In this document: in pieces, positions 26,006-35,398 of the stretch
Numbering within the stretch: the stretch's first letter is position 1
Layout: each line of letters begins with the position of its first letter
Assembly (NCBI RefSeq): GCF_029577735.1
Contig: NZ_JARQTO010000005.1
Location: 24,106 to 88,105 of the forward strand
Reading direction: 5' to 3'
Origin: Exercitatus varius
Lineage (GTDB): Bacteria > Pseudomonadota > Gammaproteobacteria > Enterobacterales > Pasteurellaceae
DNA length: 64,000 bases
Translations under genes and position numbers: made by a program
Notes under the pieces: model-generated
Database searches by the model: none
Seen by the model: only the letters and a program-made list of their open reading frames with translations
What the model was told of the DNA's origin: nothing

Positions 26006-27607
26006 TTAACGGCATTCGAAACTGTCCGCTTTGCTCATATCGCCGCCTTTGTAAGTGGCAACATGCGGATACGCGCAAATCGGCATGGTTTTGTTTTTAT
26101 CCGGCAACGCTTTACCGGCTTTACCCACCAAATATGCCGGTGCGTTACCGTTTTCCACCCATTGTTCCAAGGCGGTCAGCGGATCGATATCTTCAAATGC
26201 CGGTCCGCCGCCGCAGTGATTCATGCCGGGAATCATAAACACGCGGGCAAATTGTTCGGTCGCTTGCATATCCGCCTGCAACTGTCGATACCAATCCCGT
26301 AAATCATGGGCGGAAAAAACCGGATCGGACACGCCTTCAAAAATAATCATTTTGCCGCCGCGGGACCGGAACGTGGATAAATCCGTTTTATCCGCGTCGT
26401 TAATGCCTGAAATTTGCGCGACTTTGGCGGGATCCTTATCAAAATCGAATTTCAGCGTATCAAAATCCGGATTGCGCGGCGTCATGAAATATTCTTTTAA
26501 ACTCGCTACGCCCATAGTGAAATTACGCGAATTCGGTTGTGCGGTTTGCGAATCGCCGTGTTTCCACTGACGCCAGCCCTGAGTATTAATACCCGCATCG
26601 TAAGGCCAGGAACTGTACACATTTTCGCCGCGGCTGTTTTTCGCCCCGTTGAAAATGGCATTCAACAACGCCACTTTTTGCGCTCCGATTTCCTTTTTCA
26701 CCATTTCCGGTTTGAAATCACAGCTTTCCCATGCATTAATAATGCCGTCTTCCAAACCGTCTTTCGCATCGCAACGGGCAAGCACGCCCTTGGCAACGGC
26801 GTCCAAATCCGCCTGAGTTAAAGCATTCGCCACGATTTTTTCGCCTTTTTCATTGGTCGGCGCAAATTTCATAAATTGCTGATTATCCCAGGCTTCGCCC
26901 ATGGCGGCGCGGGATAAACGAAAACCCGGATTGCCCGCCACCACGCCGTCGAATTCCAAAGGATAACGCATAGCGGCATTCATGGCTTCTCGTCCGCCGT
27001 TGGAACAGCCCATAAAATAGCTGTGTTCGGGCTGAGTTTGATACATTTGCGCAATCAGCCGTTTCGCTGTCGCCGTCACTTTGCCGGTGGCGGCATAAGC
27101 GTAATTCAGCCGCGCTTGCTGATCGGCGGTAAATGCGGTATCACGTGCACCCTGATGTCCGCCGTCCATGGTCACCACCGCATAACCGCGCATCAGTGCC
27201 GGCTGTGCATTGGAGCCTCGCACCGGCACGGCCCCCACCGCCGGCGCCAAAAAGCCGTCCAGACCGCCGCCGCCCTGAAACAGGAATTTTTTATTCCAGT
27301 TTTGCGGCAAACGTAATTGGAAGCCGATAGCATACGGTTTGCCGTCCGCTCCCTGATATTTTTCAATTTCGCCGTTTACCACGCAATGCGCCTCGGCCTT
27401 GGTCTGGCTCTCGCTGGCACCGGTGAAACTGGACTGCTCGTCCTGCGGCAACACACCGCCGGCAAACCATTTTACGGCGGTAATTTGGGTATTCGGAATG
27501 ACGACGTCTTTTAACGCCAGGCATTGATTCTGTTCTGTTTGCGCCATGCCGTTTTGCGCGGCAACAACCAATGCGACAAAACCTGAAAGTGCGGTCGATT
27601 TTTTCAT
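26006..27607 (-). CDS. Secreted tannase/feruloyl esterase-family hydrolase
   Basis: This 533-residue alpha/beta hydrolase belongs to the tannase and feruloyl esterase family, whose members cleave esters of plant phenolic acids. It has a clear N-terminal signal peptide (MKKSTALSGFVALVVAAQNGMA), so it acts in the periplasm or outside. The nucleophile motif is GCSNGGRE with Ser near residue 202, and the C-terminal NHCGGGP holds the catalytic His beside a Cys, as in the family's paired-Cys arrangement. The start at 27607 has AAGGAG upstream. It stands alone between selA and potD. Plant-derived substrate fits a rumen habitat, but this is inference. Confidence 0.85.
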   Translation of the reverse strand: MKKSTALSGFVALVVAAQNGMAQTEQNQCLALKDVVIPNTQITAVKWFAGGVLPQDEQSSFTGASESQTKAEAHCVVNGEIEKYQGADGKPYAIGFQLRLPQNWNKKFLFQGGGGLDGFLAPAVGAVPVRGSNAQPALMRGYAVVTMDGGHQGARDTAFTADQQARLNYAYAATGKVTATAKRLIAQMYQTQPEHSYFMGCSNGGREAMNAAMRYPLEFDGVVAGNPGFRLSRAAMGEAWDNQQFMKFAPTNEKGEKIVANALTQADLDAVAKGVLARCDAKDGLEDGIINAWESCDFKPEMVKKEIGAQKVALLNAIFNGAKNSRGENVYSSWPYDAGINTQGWRQWKHGDSQTAQPNSRNFTMGVASLKEYFMTPRNPDFDTLKFDFDKDPAKVAQISGINDADKTDLSTFRSRGGKMIIFEGVSDPVFSAHDLRDWYRQLQADMQATEQFARVFMIPGMNHCGGGPAFEDIDPLTALEQWVENGNAPAYLVGKAGKALPDKNKTMPICAYPHVATYKGGDMSKADSFECR

Positions 27608-27672
27608 CGTTTTTCTCCTTGACGGATAAAATAAAAGCCGAAATCGCCGCAAGGTGTTTCAGCTTTGCCTGA

Positions 27673-28719
27673 TTAATTATCGGTTTTTAGCCGATTCCAG
27701 TATTTTTCATAAATATCCACGGCATCGCCCACATCAGCCTGAAAGACGCCCTTTTTCACTTCGCTTTCGGGCGGAAACAGCAACGGATTCGCCACATCTT
27801 CCGGTTTTAACAGCGCTTTCACTCCTTCATTCGGCATGGAATAGCCCATGCGCTCGATAATCACCTTCGCATGTTCCGGACGCAACATAAAATCGATAAA
27901 TTTGTGCGCCGCTTCTACGTGTTGCGATCCTTTCGGAATCGCGTAATTATCCATCCAGAAAATCGCGCCTTCTTTCGGATAAATAAACTCGATATCCGGA
28001 TTTTCGCGTTTCGCCATATAAGCCGAACCGTTCCAAATCATGCCCAAATCCACTTCGCCCTGAATATACGGCAATTCCGGCGTGTCGGAATTAAAGGTCG
28101 CCACATTCGGCAAAAGTTTGGTTAACCGTTCGTATGCCGCTTTGATTTCCTCTTCGTTTTGCGTATTCGGTGATTTGCCGTCCAGCAATAACGCGATATG
28201 GAACACCTCGCGCGCATCGGCGGTTAACAGCACTTGCCCTTTGTATTCCGGATGCCACAAATCCGCCCAACCGGTGATTTTCGCCGGATCGATAACGCTT
28301 TTATTCACCCCGATACCGGTTAAGCCGTACACATAAGGCAGCGAATAATCGTTATTCGGATCAAAATCCTTATGCAACAGATTGGCCGGAATCTGGTTAA
28401 AATTGCTCAGTTTACTGTGATCAATTTTCTCCAGCATGCCTTCTTTCGCCATCTTACCGATGTAATAGCTGGAAGGAAACACCAAATCATAACCCGTATT
28501 TTTCAGCAGTTTCAGCTTCGAATACATTTCTTCGTTGCTTTCGAAAGTGGAATAATTTACATCAATGCCGGTTTCGCGCGTAAATTCGGCGATTAAATCG
28601 GAAGGAATGTAGTCCGTCCAGTTATAAATGCGGATTGATTCCGCCCAAGAGGAAGCTGAAAACAGCATAACGGCCGAAACCGTCAGACCTTTCAAACAAC
28701 AGGATAAGGATTTTTTCAC
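27673..28719 (-). CDS. potD: Spermidine/putrescine-binding periplasmic protein, PotD-like
   Basis: This 348-residue periplasmic solute-binding protein has an N-terminal signal peptide ending SASSWAES. Polyamine-binding family signatures include IRIYNWTDYIPSDL, VFPSSYYIGKMAKEGML and IWNGSAYMAKRENPDI. No potA, potB or potC lies nearby, so it must share an ABC permease encoded elsewhere. It is divergent from an OrdL-like oxidase, an arrangement I recall from H. influenzae (HI0498/HI0499). The start has a weak AGGAG further upstream, in ATTAGGAGTTCTGCC. Confidence 0.9.
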   Translation of the reverse strand: MKKSLSCCLKGLTVSAVMLFSASSWAESIRIYNWTDYIPSDLIAEFTRETGIDVNYSTFESNEEMYSKLKLLKNTGYDLVFPSSYYIGKMAKEGMLEKIDHSKLSNFNQIPANLLHKDFDPNNDYSLPYVYGLTGIGVNKSVIDPAKITGWADLWHPEYKGQVLLTADAREVFHIALLLDGKSPNTQNEEEIKAAYERLTKLLPNVATFNSDTPELPYIQGEVDLGMIWNGSAYMAKRENPDIEFIYPKEGAIFWMDNYAIPKGSQHVEAAHKFIDFMLRPEHAKVIIERMGYSMPNEGVKALLKPEDVANPLLFPPESEVKKGVFQADVGDAVDIYEKYWNRLKTDN

Positions 28720-29019
28720 GGCAGAACTCCTAATCAGGATAAAAGTGCGGTCAAAAAAAGCATCGTTTTTTGACTTTGGTTCGGCTTGCTTTTTAACGGA
28801 AAACCGAACCGTACGCCGTCCGTTTGCACGGATAACGGATAAAATTCGTACGAATTATAACACAGTCCGCCCGCTTCCGACAGCCGCCCGGCTAGCGACA
28901 ATCACGGCGTTCTTGACGCACGGCGGCAATCGGAACTAAAATTCAGGCTAAAATCGAACCGCCGACATTTCCGCCGTAAGCCTTAATGCCGCCTTTTCCA
29001 CCTGAATTCAACTGACATT
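28720..29019. other. Divergent promoter region between potD and the OrdL-like gene
   Basis: No gene is seen in these 300 bases. On the minus strand TGTTATAAT at 28862-28854 is a perfect extended -10 box that could serve potD with a leader of about 130 bases. An uptake signal lies at about 28744. An inverted pair GGTTCGG/CCGAACC (about 28778-28810) lies in the leader. No polyamine-responsive element is recognised. Confidence 0.45.
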
Positions 29020-30315
29020 ATGCTAAATTTCGCCCATCAGGAACACATCCACAGTTATTATTACGCCAGCAAAAATCTCGACATAATCCGACCGCACTTA
29101 GACAAACCGCTTTCCGCCGATGTTTGCGTAATCGGCGCAGGATTCGGCGGATTATCGGCGGCCCTGGAACTTGCCGAAAAAGGCAAACAAGTGATTGTAC
29201 TGGAAGGCGCCCGCATCGGATTCGGCGCGTCGGGGCGTAGCGGCGGACAGGCGATTAACGGCTTTGAAGACGGCATTGATCAATATATCAAACGGTTCGG
29301 TTTGGACATCACCCGCCAACTTTGGGAAATGTCCCTGGAAGCCATTAATATTATTGACGAACGCATCACCAAATACGATATTCGGTGCGACTGGAAAAAG
29401 GGCTATGCCACGGTGGCGCTCAATTCGCGCCGAATGGACGATCTCATCGCCATCGAACGGGCCAGCCGCGAAACCTTCGATTATCCCAACATGCAGCTGT
29501 GGGATAAAAACCAACTTAAACGACACCTCGGCAGCGACATTTACGTAGGCGGCCTGTATGACAGCAATTCCGGCCATTTGCATCCGCTCAACTATTGCTT
29601 AGGGCTGGCAAAAGCCTGTCTGGATGCGGGCGTACGGATTTTTGAACAATCTCCCGTGGTGGATATTCGGCGCCGCGGCAATCAAGTGACGCTCGTCACC
29701 GACAAAGCCCGCGTCACCGCGCAAAACGCCGTCATCGCCGCCAACGCCTACATCACGAAAACGGCAAAATCCGTGCACCGCGGCACCGCGCGCAAAATTC
29801 TGCCGGTAGAAAGTTTTATTATCGCAACCGAACCGCTCGATCAAGCCACCGCCGATAGTCTGATAAATAACGGCATGTCCGTTTGCGACAACAATTTATT
29901 GCTGGACTACTACCGTTTAAGTGCGGACAACCGCTTGCTTTTCGGTTCCGACAGCAGCGCCGACAAAGACATGATTCGCATCATGCGAAAGAATATGCTG
30001 AACGTATTTCCGCAACTGGAAGCGACCAAAATCGAATACGGCTGGGCGGGGCCTATCGACATGACGATGAACGCCCGACCTTATTTCGGCCGCATCGCTC
30101 CTAATATTTTCTTCGCCCACGGCTATTCCGGGCACGGCGTCGCATTAACCGGACTGGCCGGGCGCATTATTGCGGAGGCCATATGCGGCGACGACAGCCG
30201 TTTACGCGTGTTCGAAACGCTCAAAATTCCGTCGCTTTACGGCGGCAAATGGGTAAAAAATCTGGCGCTGAAAATCGGAATTCCTTATTACAAATTTTTG
30301 GATAAATACCGCTAA
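29020..30315 (+). CDS. FAD-dependent oxidoreductase, OrdL/PuuB-like
   Basis: This 431-residue DAO-family flavoprotein resembles gamma-glutamylputrescine oxidase (PuuB) and OrdL. The N-terminal FAD-binding motif is VCVIGAGFGGLSAALELAEKG near residue 35, preceded by the HEHIHSYYYASKN segment typical of the PuuB group. The C-terminal HGYSGHGVALTGLAGRIIAEA matches the family. No gamma-glutamylputrescine synthetase (puuA) is nearby, so the substrate may be a different amine. Divergence from potD suggests a shared role in polyamine use. Confidence 0.82.
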   Translation: MLNFAHQEHIHSYYYASKNLDIIRPHLDKPLSADVCVIGAGFGGLSAALELAEKGKQVIVLEGARIGFGASGRSGGQAINGFEDGIDQYIKRFGLDITRQLWEMSLEAINIIDERITKYDIRCDWKKGYATVALNSRRMDDLIAIERASRETFDYPNMQLWDKNQLKRHLGSDIYVGGLYDSNSGHLHPLNYCLGLAKACLDAGVRIFEQSPVVDIRRRGNQVTLVTDKARVTAQNAVIAANAYITKTAKSVHRGTARKILPVESFIIATEPLDQATADSLINNGMSVCDNNLLLDYYRLSADNRLLFGSDSSADKDMIRIMRKNMLNVFPQLEATKIEYGWAGPIDMTMNARPYFGRIAPNIFFAHGYSGHGVALTGLAGRIIAEAICGDDSRLRVFETLKIPSLYGGKWVKNLALKIGIPYYKFLDKYR

Positions 30316-30353
30316 AATTGCAAGTCGAAAGGATTAACGTATTGAAAACAGAT

Positions 30354-30470
30354 AAAAGTGCGGTTAAAAAACGTCGTATTTTTTATTCGCAATCTTTTAA
30401 GGATTGCTCACAAAGGCCGTCGGCAAAGGCAACGTTCGAAAAACGATGCTTTTTTTGACCGCACTTTAGC
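30354..30470. terminator. Convergent gene end with inverted uptake signals
   Basis: AAAAGTGCGGT (30354-30364) and ACCGCACTTT (about 30459-30468) face each other across about 95 bases, each beside A/T-rich sequence. They lie between the convergent OrdL-like and rluE genes. The spacing is too wide for a tight hairpin, so termination is uncertain. Confidence 0.35.
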
Positions 30471-30496
30471 GTCGGTTCACGAACGGCACATCGGGT

Positions 30497-31225
30497 TTAA
30501 AGCCCTAACAGTCGAAACAGTTCTTTCAATTCCGCCTCGCTAAGCCGGCGATACTGTCCGTTCGGCAAGCCGTTCAGACTCAATCCGGCCACCGCCGTCC
30601 GCACCAGACGCAAAGTGGGAAAACCGATATGAGCCGTCATGCGGCGAACCTGACGGTTTTTGCCCTCGCTGATTTGAATTTCCAACCACGCGGTGGGAAT
30701 GGTTTTACGCTCGCGAACGGGCGGCACCCGCGGCCATAAATCCGGCTCGGAAATCCACCGCACTTTTGCCGGTTTCGTCATGCCGTCTTTTAATTCCAGG
30801 CCGCGACGAAGCGGTTCCAAATCCGCTTCCGTCGGCCGCCCTTCCACCTGCACCCAATAGGTTTTCGGCAGTTTAAATTGCGGATTCGCCAATCGGTGCT
30901 GCAACTCGCCGTTATTGGTTAAAATCAGCAAGCCTTCGCTGTCGCGATCGAGCCGCCCGGCAGCGTACACATCGGGCACGGGGATAAAATCCTTCAGGGT
31001 TTTGCGCCCATTTTCATCGCTAAACTGAGTCAGCACCTCGAAAGGTTTGTTGAACAGAATGACTTCAGTTTGCGCCAGACTCAAAGCCGGTTTCCGGCGG
31101 CGAAAATCAGTGCGAAAATCGACCGCACTTTTTGCCTGAGGACGCGCGGCCCGCATCTGATTTCTACGAGATCGTTCCGTTTGTGAACGGTTTTTAGCCT
31201 GAGTTTTTCGCAATTCGGTTCGCAT
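30497..31225 (-). CDS. rluE: 23S rRNA pseudouridine-2457 synthase RluE
   Basis: This 242-residue pseudouridine synthase of the RsuA/RluB/E/F group isomerises U2457 of 23S rRNA. The catalytic motif is AGRLDRDSEGLLILTN, with GKNRQVRRMTAHIG further on. The first 50 residues are basic and poorly conserved. The start at MRTELRK (31225) lies 8 bases after the rsmJ stop, with AGGA about 10 bases upstream. A much longer in-frame reading to 31648 runs antisense-frame through rsmJ and is rejected. Confidence 0.92.
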   Translation of the reverse strand: MRTELRKTQAKNRSQTERSRRNQMRAARPQAKSAVDFRTDFRRRKPALSLAQTEVILFNKPFEVLTQFSDENGRKTLKDFIPVPDVYAAGRLDRDSEGLLILTNNGELQHRLANPQFKLPKTYWVQVEGRPTEADLEPLRRGLELKDGMTKPAKVRWISEPDLWPRVPPVRERKTIPTAWLEIQISEGKNRQVRRMTAHIGFPTLRLVRTAVAGLSLNGLPNGQYRRLSEAELKELFRLLGL

Positions 31226-31233
31226 AATCCGTC

Positions 31234-32016
31234 CTACGGAAGATAAATATCGAAGCGGTGATTTTTGGTTTCGCGCGAAAAATGCGGCGGAATCTGCGCG
31301 AGATATTCCGCATAATCGGGACGTTTCACCACGACTCGTTTCCGCGCCAGTCGGCGGGCGGGAGCGAGCAAGGCGTCCGCATCCGAATCCGCGCCCACCA
31401 AATGCTGAAACACCCGCATTTCTTTTTTCACCAGCGCCGATTTCTGTTTGTGCGGATACATGGGATCGAGATACACCACATCGGCAAAATCCCGGGCGGG
31501 ATCCAGTTCTGCAATATGACAAACCTCCAGCAGCCGCATATTCCGTCGCATCATGTCGCCGATTTCGGCGTCCCGATAGGCGCGGCGCAAGCCGTCCTGC
31601 AGCAACAGGCGAACCACGGGATGGCGTTCCACCAAGCGCACCCGACAACCGACGGATGCCAGCACGAAGGCATCGCGCCCTAAACCGGCGGTGGCGTCGA
31701 TTACGCTAGGCAATTCCGCGCCTTTTACGCCCACGGCTTTCGCCACCGCTTCACCGCGTCCGCCGCCGAATTTACGGCGATGCGCCATCGCGCCGCCGAC
31801 AAAATCCACAAATACGGCGCCCAGTTTGGGTTCGTCCAGCTTGCGCAGTTCCAAACGAAAATCCTCGTCTCCCATTTCCGTTTGCACCAACGCCAGCGGG
31901 CTGTTTTCAGCATGCATTAACCCCGCCGCGGCACATTGTTGCATGAAAAGTGCGGTCAAATTTTCGTCTGTTTTTAATTCGCTGCGTAATTGAATCATCA
32001 TTTTCGAATCAGCCAC
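31234..32016 (-). CDS. rsmJ: 16S rRNA (guanine-1516-N2)-methyltransferase RsmJ
   Basis: This SAM-dependent enzyme makes m2G1516 in 16S rRNA. The SAM motif is VIDATAGLGRDAFVLASVG, followed by VVYLDPMYPHKQKSA, which holds the catalytic DPMYP. With the GTG start at 32016 (GCAGG upstream) it has 260 residues and overlaps trmA by 19 bases. The alternative is ATG at 32001, which overlaps the trmA stop as ATGA and gives 255 residues. It sits in a row of three RNA-modification genes, trmA, rsmJ and rluE. Confidence 0.93.
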   Translation of the reverse strand: MADSKMMIQLRSELKTDENLTALFMQQCAAAGLMHAENSPLALVQTEMGDEDFRLELRKLDEPKLGAVFVDFVGGAMAHRRKFGGGRGEAVAKAVGVKGAELPSVIDATAGLGRDAFVLASVGCRVRLVERHPVVRLLLQDGLRRAYRDAEIGDMMRRNMRLLEVCHIAELDPARDFADVVYLDPMYPHKQKSALVKKEMRVFQHLVGADSDADALLAPARRLARKRVVVKRPDYAEYLAQIPPHFSRETKNHRFDIYLP

Positions 32017-33107
32017 ACGCCTGCTTCCATATGATCGGTATAGGGGAATTGATCAAAGAGCGCCGCCCGTTCGATACGATGAGTTTGGCTCAAAGTCCGC
32101 AAATTTTCGCATAAAGTCTGCGGATTGCAGGAAATATACAAAATGCGATCATACTGCCGCACCAGTTTTACCGTATCGGGATCCAGCCCCGCCCGTGGCG
32201 GATCCACCAAAATGGTGTTGCATTCGTATGCCTGCAAATCAACGCCTTTCAAGCGATTAAAGGTGCGCACGCCGTTCATAGCCTGGGTAAATTCTTCCGC
32301 CGACATGCGGATAATCTGTACATTTTCCACCCGATTTGCCGCGATATTGAATTGCGCGGCCGCTACCGACGGCTTGGCGATTTCCGTCGCCAGTACTTTG
32401 CGGAAATTTTGCGCCAAGGCAATGGAAAAATTGCCGTTGCCGCAATACAGTTCCAACAAATCCCCCCGACTGCCGCGCGTGCAATCTATCGCCCATTCCA
32501 GCATTTTACAATTCACCGCCGCATTCGGCTGAGTGAAGCTGTTTTCCACTTGGCGATACACGTAATTTTTGCCGTTAACGGGCAGCACTTCGTCCGCAAA
32601 ATCCTGATCCAGACAGATTTTCTGCTTGGCGGCGCGCCCGATAATCTGCACGGAAAATCCCTGATTTTCTAACCGCACTTTTAATGCCCGCGCCGCCGTT
32701 TGCCATTCTTCCGTCAACGTTTTGTGATACAACAGGCTGACAATAATCTGATCGCTCAACGTGCTGAGATAATCAATCTGAAACAGCTTTTTGCCGAGCA
32801 CTTCCCGTTCTTTCAGCAACGGCAGAATGGTCGCCATCATGCGGTTAATCAGCTGTGTGGCGATGGGAAACCGATCCACGCGATAACGCCGCTTGGTGGT
32901 TTTATCGAACATGATGTGATAAAGATCGCCGTCGCGGTTTGAACTGTAATCGTGCCACAGGCGAAATTCCGCCCGCATGCGGAAATGCTGAGGCGGCGAA
33001 GCAAAAACCGTTAACGCCGGCGCCTTAAAAGGCGCCAAAAGTGCGGTCAGTTTTTGGCATTTTTTCGCTAATAATTCATCGTATTTTTCAATGGGTAAAG
33101 GTTGCAT
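31998..33107 (-). CDS. trmA: tRNA (uracil-54-C5)-methyltransferase TrmA
   Basis: This 369-residue SAM-dependent enzyme makes m5U54 in the T-loop of tRNAs. The SAM motif is LLELYCGNGNFSIALA, and the catalytic cysteine lies in YISCNPQTLCENL. Near the C-terminus VDPPRAGLDPDT and DQFPYTDHMEAGVWL are family hallmarks. The start at MQPLPIEKYDELLAKKC (33107) is preferred over an in-frame methionine 14 codons upstream because family members begin there. Confidence 0.95.
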   Translation of the reverse strand: MQPLPIEKYDELLAKKCQKLTALLAPFKAPALTVFASPPQHFRMRAEFRLWHDYSSNRDGDLYHIMFDKTTKRRYRVDRFPIATQLINRMMATILPLLKEREVLGKKLFQIDYLSTLSDQIIVSLLYHKTLTEEWQTAARALKVRLENQGFSVQIIGRAAKQKICLDQDFADEVLPVNGKNYVYRQVENSFTQPNAAVNCKMLEWAIDCTRGSRGDLLELYCGNGNFSIALAQNFRKVLATEIAKPSVAAAQFNIAANRVENVQIIRMSAEEFTQAMNGVRTFNRLKGVDLQAYECNTILVDPPRAGLDPDTVKLVRQYDRILYISCNPQTLCENLRTLSQTHRIERAALFDQFPYTDHMEAGVWLIRK

Positions 33108-33197
33108 GTCAGAATTCGGTTGCAGTAAAAATTGGCGGGATTTTAGCATAACGCGAAGAAAAAGGCTTGATTTCTCAAGCCTTAATCGATACGGAAA

Positions 33198-33587
33198 TTA
33201 TTTGCGCACGGCGATGGCTTCGATTTCCAGGCCGACGTCTTTCGGTAACCGCGCCACTTCGACGCAAGAACGCGCCGGGAAATTCGGATGGTCGTTTTCT
33301 TTGAAGAAGCGTTCGTATTCGGCATTTACCGCGGCAAAATCATTCAGATCTTTTACAAATACGGTCGTTTTTACAATATCCGCCACCTGCAAACCGGCTT
33401 GTTGAATAATCGCTTTAACGTTTTCCAGCGATTGACGAGCTTGCGCCGTGATATCCGCCGGTACTTCGCCCGTTGCCGGATTCACCGGAATCTGACCGGA
33501 TGTTATCACTAAATTGCCCAAATCCACGGCTTGTACGTAAGGTCCGATTGCCGCCGGCGCCTTTTCGGTGTGAATAATTTTTGTCAT
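33198..33587 (-). CDS. ridA: 2-iminobutanoate/2-iminopropanoate deaminase RidA
   Basis: This 129-residue Rid-family enzyme hydrolyses reactive enamine/imine products of PLP enzymes such as threonine deaminase. It shows KAPAAIGPYVQAV, the SGQIP strand, and the substrate-binding Arg in PARSCVEVARLPKDVGLEIEA. AAGGAAAT lies upstream of the start. The gene ilvA, whose product generates the imine, is in the same window but about 12 kb away. Confidence 0.94.
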   Translation of the reverse strand: MTKIIHTEKAPAAIGPYVQAVDLGNLVITSGQIPVNPATGEVPADITAQARQSLENVKAIIQQAGLQVADIVKTTVFVKDLNDFAAVNAEYERFFKENDHPNFPARSCVEVARLPKDVGLEIEAIAVRK

Positions 33588-33685
33588 GATATTTCCTTTC
33601 TGCTGATTTGCCTGTCTACGATTTTACACGTTGAACGGATAAAAACAATGAAAAAAACGACCGCACTTTTCTCTCTTAACACAAT

Positions 33686-34447
33686 TCAGGCGGAAGCCAA
33701 ACGGCGCGCCGCTTCGATCACCACAGAAACCGCTTTTTCTTCCGTGCTTTTTATGGTCGTCTCGTTCGGGATTTCCTGTTGGGTACGGTTTACAATCACG
33801 CCCGCCACCATGCCGGCTTTTAGCCCCAACGCCGCGCACATGGTCAATAAAGTGGCGGATTCCATTTCATAATTCATCACGTTTAAATCCTGCCATTGTT
33901 TCAAGGTGCCTTGGAACGCCGGATAAACTTTGCCGCTGAAGGTATCATAACGTTCCTGTCCCGGATAAAAAGTATCCGACGACGCGGTAATCCCTACATA
34001 AGGCGTAACGCCCTGTGCCACCGCGGCATTATACAGCGCGTTGGTACAAGCGAAATCCGCTACCGCCGGATATTCCAACGGCGCAAAATGACGGCTCGCT
34101 CCGTCTAAACGCACGGCGCCCGTCGTCACCAACACATCGCCCACGTTAATGTACGGCTGAATCGCGCCGGTGGTCCCGACACGCAGGAAGGTTCTGACAC
34201 CCAGTTGCGCCAATTCTTCCACGCAAATGGAAACCGAGGGTCCGCCGATTCCCGTTGAACATACCACCACGGGTTCGTTTCCAAGATAGCCCAGCCACGA
34301 GGTAAATTCTCGGGTAGAGGCAAGAAATTCCGGTTTATCCATTCGCCGCGCAATACGTTCGCTGCGCGCCGGATCGCCCGGAACGACGGCGATTTTAGCG
34401 CCCTTCAACATGGCTTTGGTTAAGCCTAAATGAAATACTTCCGACAT
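33686..34447 (-). CDS. udp: Uridine phosphorylase
   Basis: This 253-residue enzyme phosphorolyses uridine to uracil and ribose 1-phosphate for pyrimidine salvage. It carries the nucleoside phosphorylase signatures VVPGDPARSERIA, STGIGGPSVSICVEELAQLG, LRVGTTGAIQP and the substrate-binding NYEMESATLLT. AAGGAGAA lies upstream of the start. The last codons fall in a region with an uptake signal beyond the stop. Confidence 0.95.
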   Translation of the reverse strand: MSEVFHLGLTKAMLKGAKIAVVPGDPARSERIARRMDKPEFLASTREFTSWLGYLGNEPVVVCSTGIGGPSVSICVEELAQLGVRTFLRVGTTGAIQPYINVGDVLVTTGAVRLDGASRHFAPLEYPAVADFACTNALYNAAVAQGVTPYVGITASSDTFYPGQERYDTFSGKVYPAFQGTLKQWQDLNVMNYEMESATLLTMCAALGLKAGMVAGVIVNRTQQEIPNETTIKSTEEKAVSVVIEAARRLASA

Positions 34448-34539
34448 AGATTCTCCTTTTTATCAGTCACGCCGATAATTATCAGTTTACCCCCGCAATA
34501 TCCGTCGTGCAACTCGCGATGCCCGAAATAAAAAAGTGC

Positions 34540-34562
34540 GGTAAAATCGCCCGCACTTTTGG
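34540..34562. terminator. Uptake-signal hairpin between udp and the DUF4198 gene
   Basis: AAAAGTGCGGT faces CCGCACTTTT across a few bases, giving a short stem with T-rich ends. It would terminate the DUF4198 transcript, which is read on the minus strand. Confidence 0.5.
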
Positions 34563-34580
34563 GATTCGTATCGCCGAATT

Positions 34581-35345
34581 TTATTTCACGGCGAAACTAA
34601 GCGTAAATTCATGTACTTCTTTATCGCACACTTTCGGATCTTTGCCCTGGATTTCCACTTCGGAAGCCAAATACCAAGGGCCGGAAGTCAAGGCTTTAAA
34701 GCTGAATTCGCCTTTGTCGTCCGTGGTGGCGGAGAAGGCGTGAATTTCCAAGTCGTCGGTGTCAAAGCCCGCCGGCGCACCTACCACTTTTACGCCTTCC
34801 ACCGGTTTACCGTTGTGAGTGACTTTGAATTTCGTCGTTTCATTGGCTTTCAACCCGTTCAACGGCACCAACGGCGTGATTTCATAACCCTGAGCGAGCG
34901 GCTGGGTGGAAAACGCTGCGTCATCGTCAATCACCACAAAACTTTTGCCCTGCATGCTGTACAATCCGCATTCTTTTGCCTGCGCGACGTCTCGGCGGGT
35001 TTTGCCCATCTCCCATTCGCCGTTGGTTTTTTCCGTCCAATAGGTCGGTTTGTAATTCGCCACCAGAATATGCGTGCCTTTGCCTAATTTGTCCGTGTGT
35101 TTATAGTGATAATTTTCCCCGCTTTGAGTTAACACGACGGTGCCGTCCCGGCTCACCACTTTCAACGGTTCAAATAAAGACAGACGTTTTGCCGGAATTT
35201 TTTCCGGATGCGGGAAATCGTGTCCGTACAGAATATCCGCCTCAAAGACCTCTTTATTTTCACCCAACGTCCATAAACTGTGCGCCGAAGCCGTCGTCGC
35301 CGCACCGAGCAATAACGATGTTAATAACAAATTGAATTTTCTCAT
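34581..35345 (-). CDS. Periplasmic DUF4198 protein with Fur-like control
   Basis: This 254-residue protein has a signal peptide (MRKFNLLLTSLLLGAATTASA, then HSLWTLG) and the DUF4198 fold, found in secreted proteins near metal transporters. The N-terminal histidine after cleavage, the HDFPHPEK motif and two cysteines (KECGLY, KVCDKEV) could bind metal or form a disulphide. A C-terminal Ig-like or carboxypeptidase-regulatory-like module (KFKVTHNGKPVEGVKV ... DDKGEFSFKAL) is visible. The start at 35345 has AAGGAG upstream. No transporter is adjacent. The Fur-like box 54 bases upstream suggests iron repression. Molecular function is unknown. Confidence 0.8.
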   Translation of the reverse strand: MRKFNLLLTSLLLGAATTASAHSLWTLGENKEVFEADILYGHDFPHPEKIPAKRLSLFEPLKVVSRDGTVVLTQSGENYHYKHTDKLGKGTHILVANYKPTYWTEKTNGEWEMGKTRRDVAQAKECGLYSMQGKSFVVIDDDAAFSTQPLAQGYEITPLVPLNGLKANETTKFKVTHNGKPVEGVKVVGAPAGFDTDDLEIHAFSATTDDKGEFSFKALTSGPWYLASEVEIQGKDPKVCDKEVHEFTLSFAVK

Positions 35346-35398
35346 ATTTTCTCCTTGATGGATTGAACAAGTAACATCGTTACGGATATTAACATAAA

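Noticed and set aside
31226..31648. N-terminal extension of rluE over rsmJ
   Set aside because: The extra 141 residues are an out-of-frame reading of rsmJ, which is clearly coding; the RluE family begins near the internal methionine.
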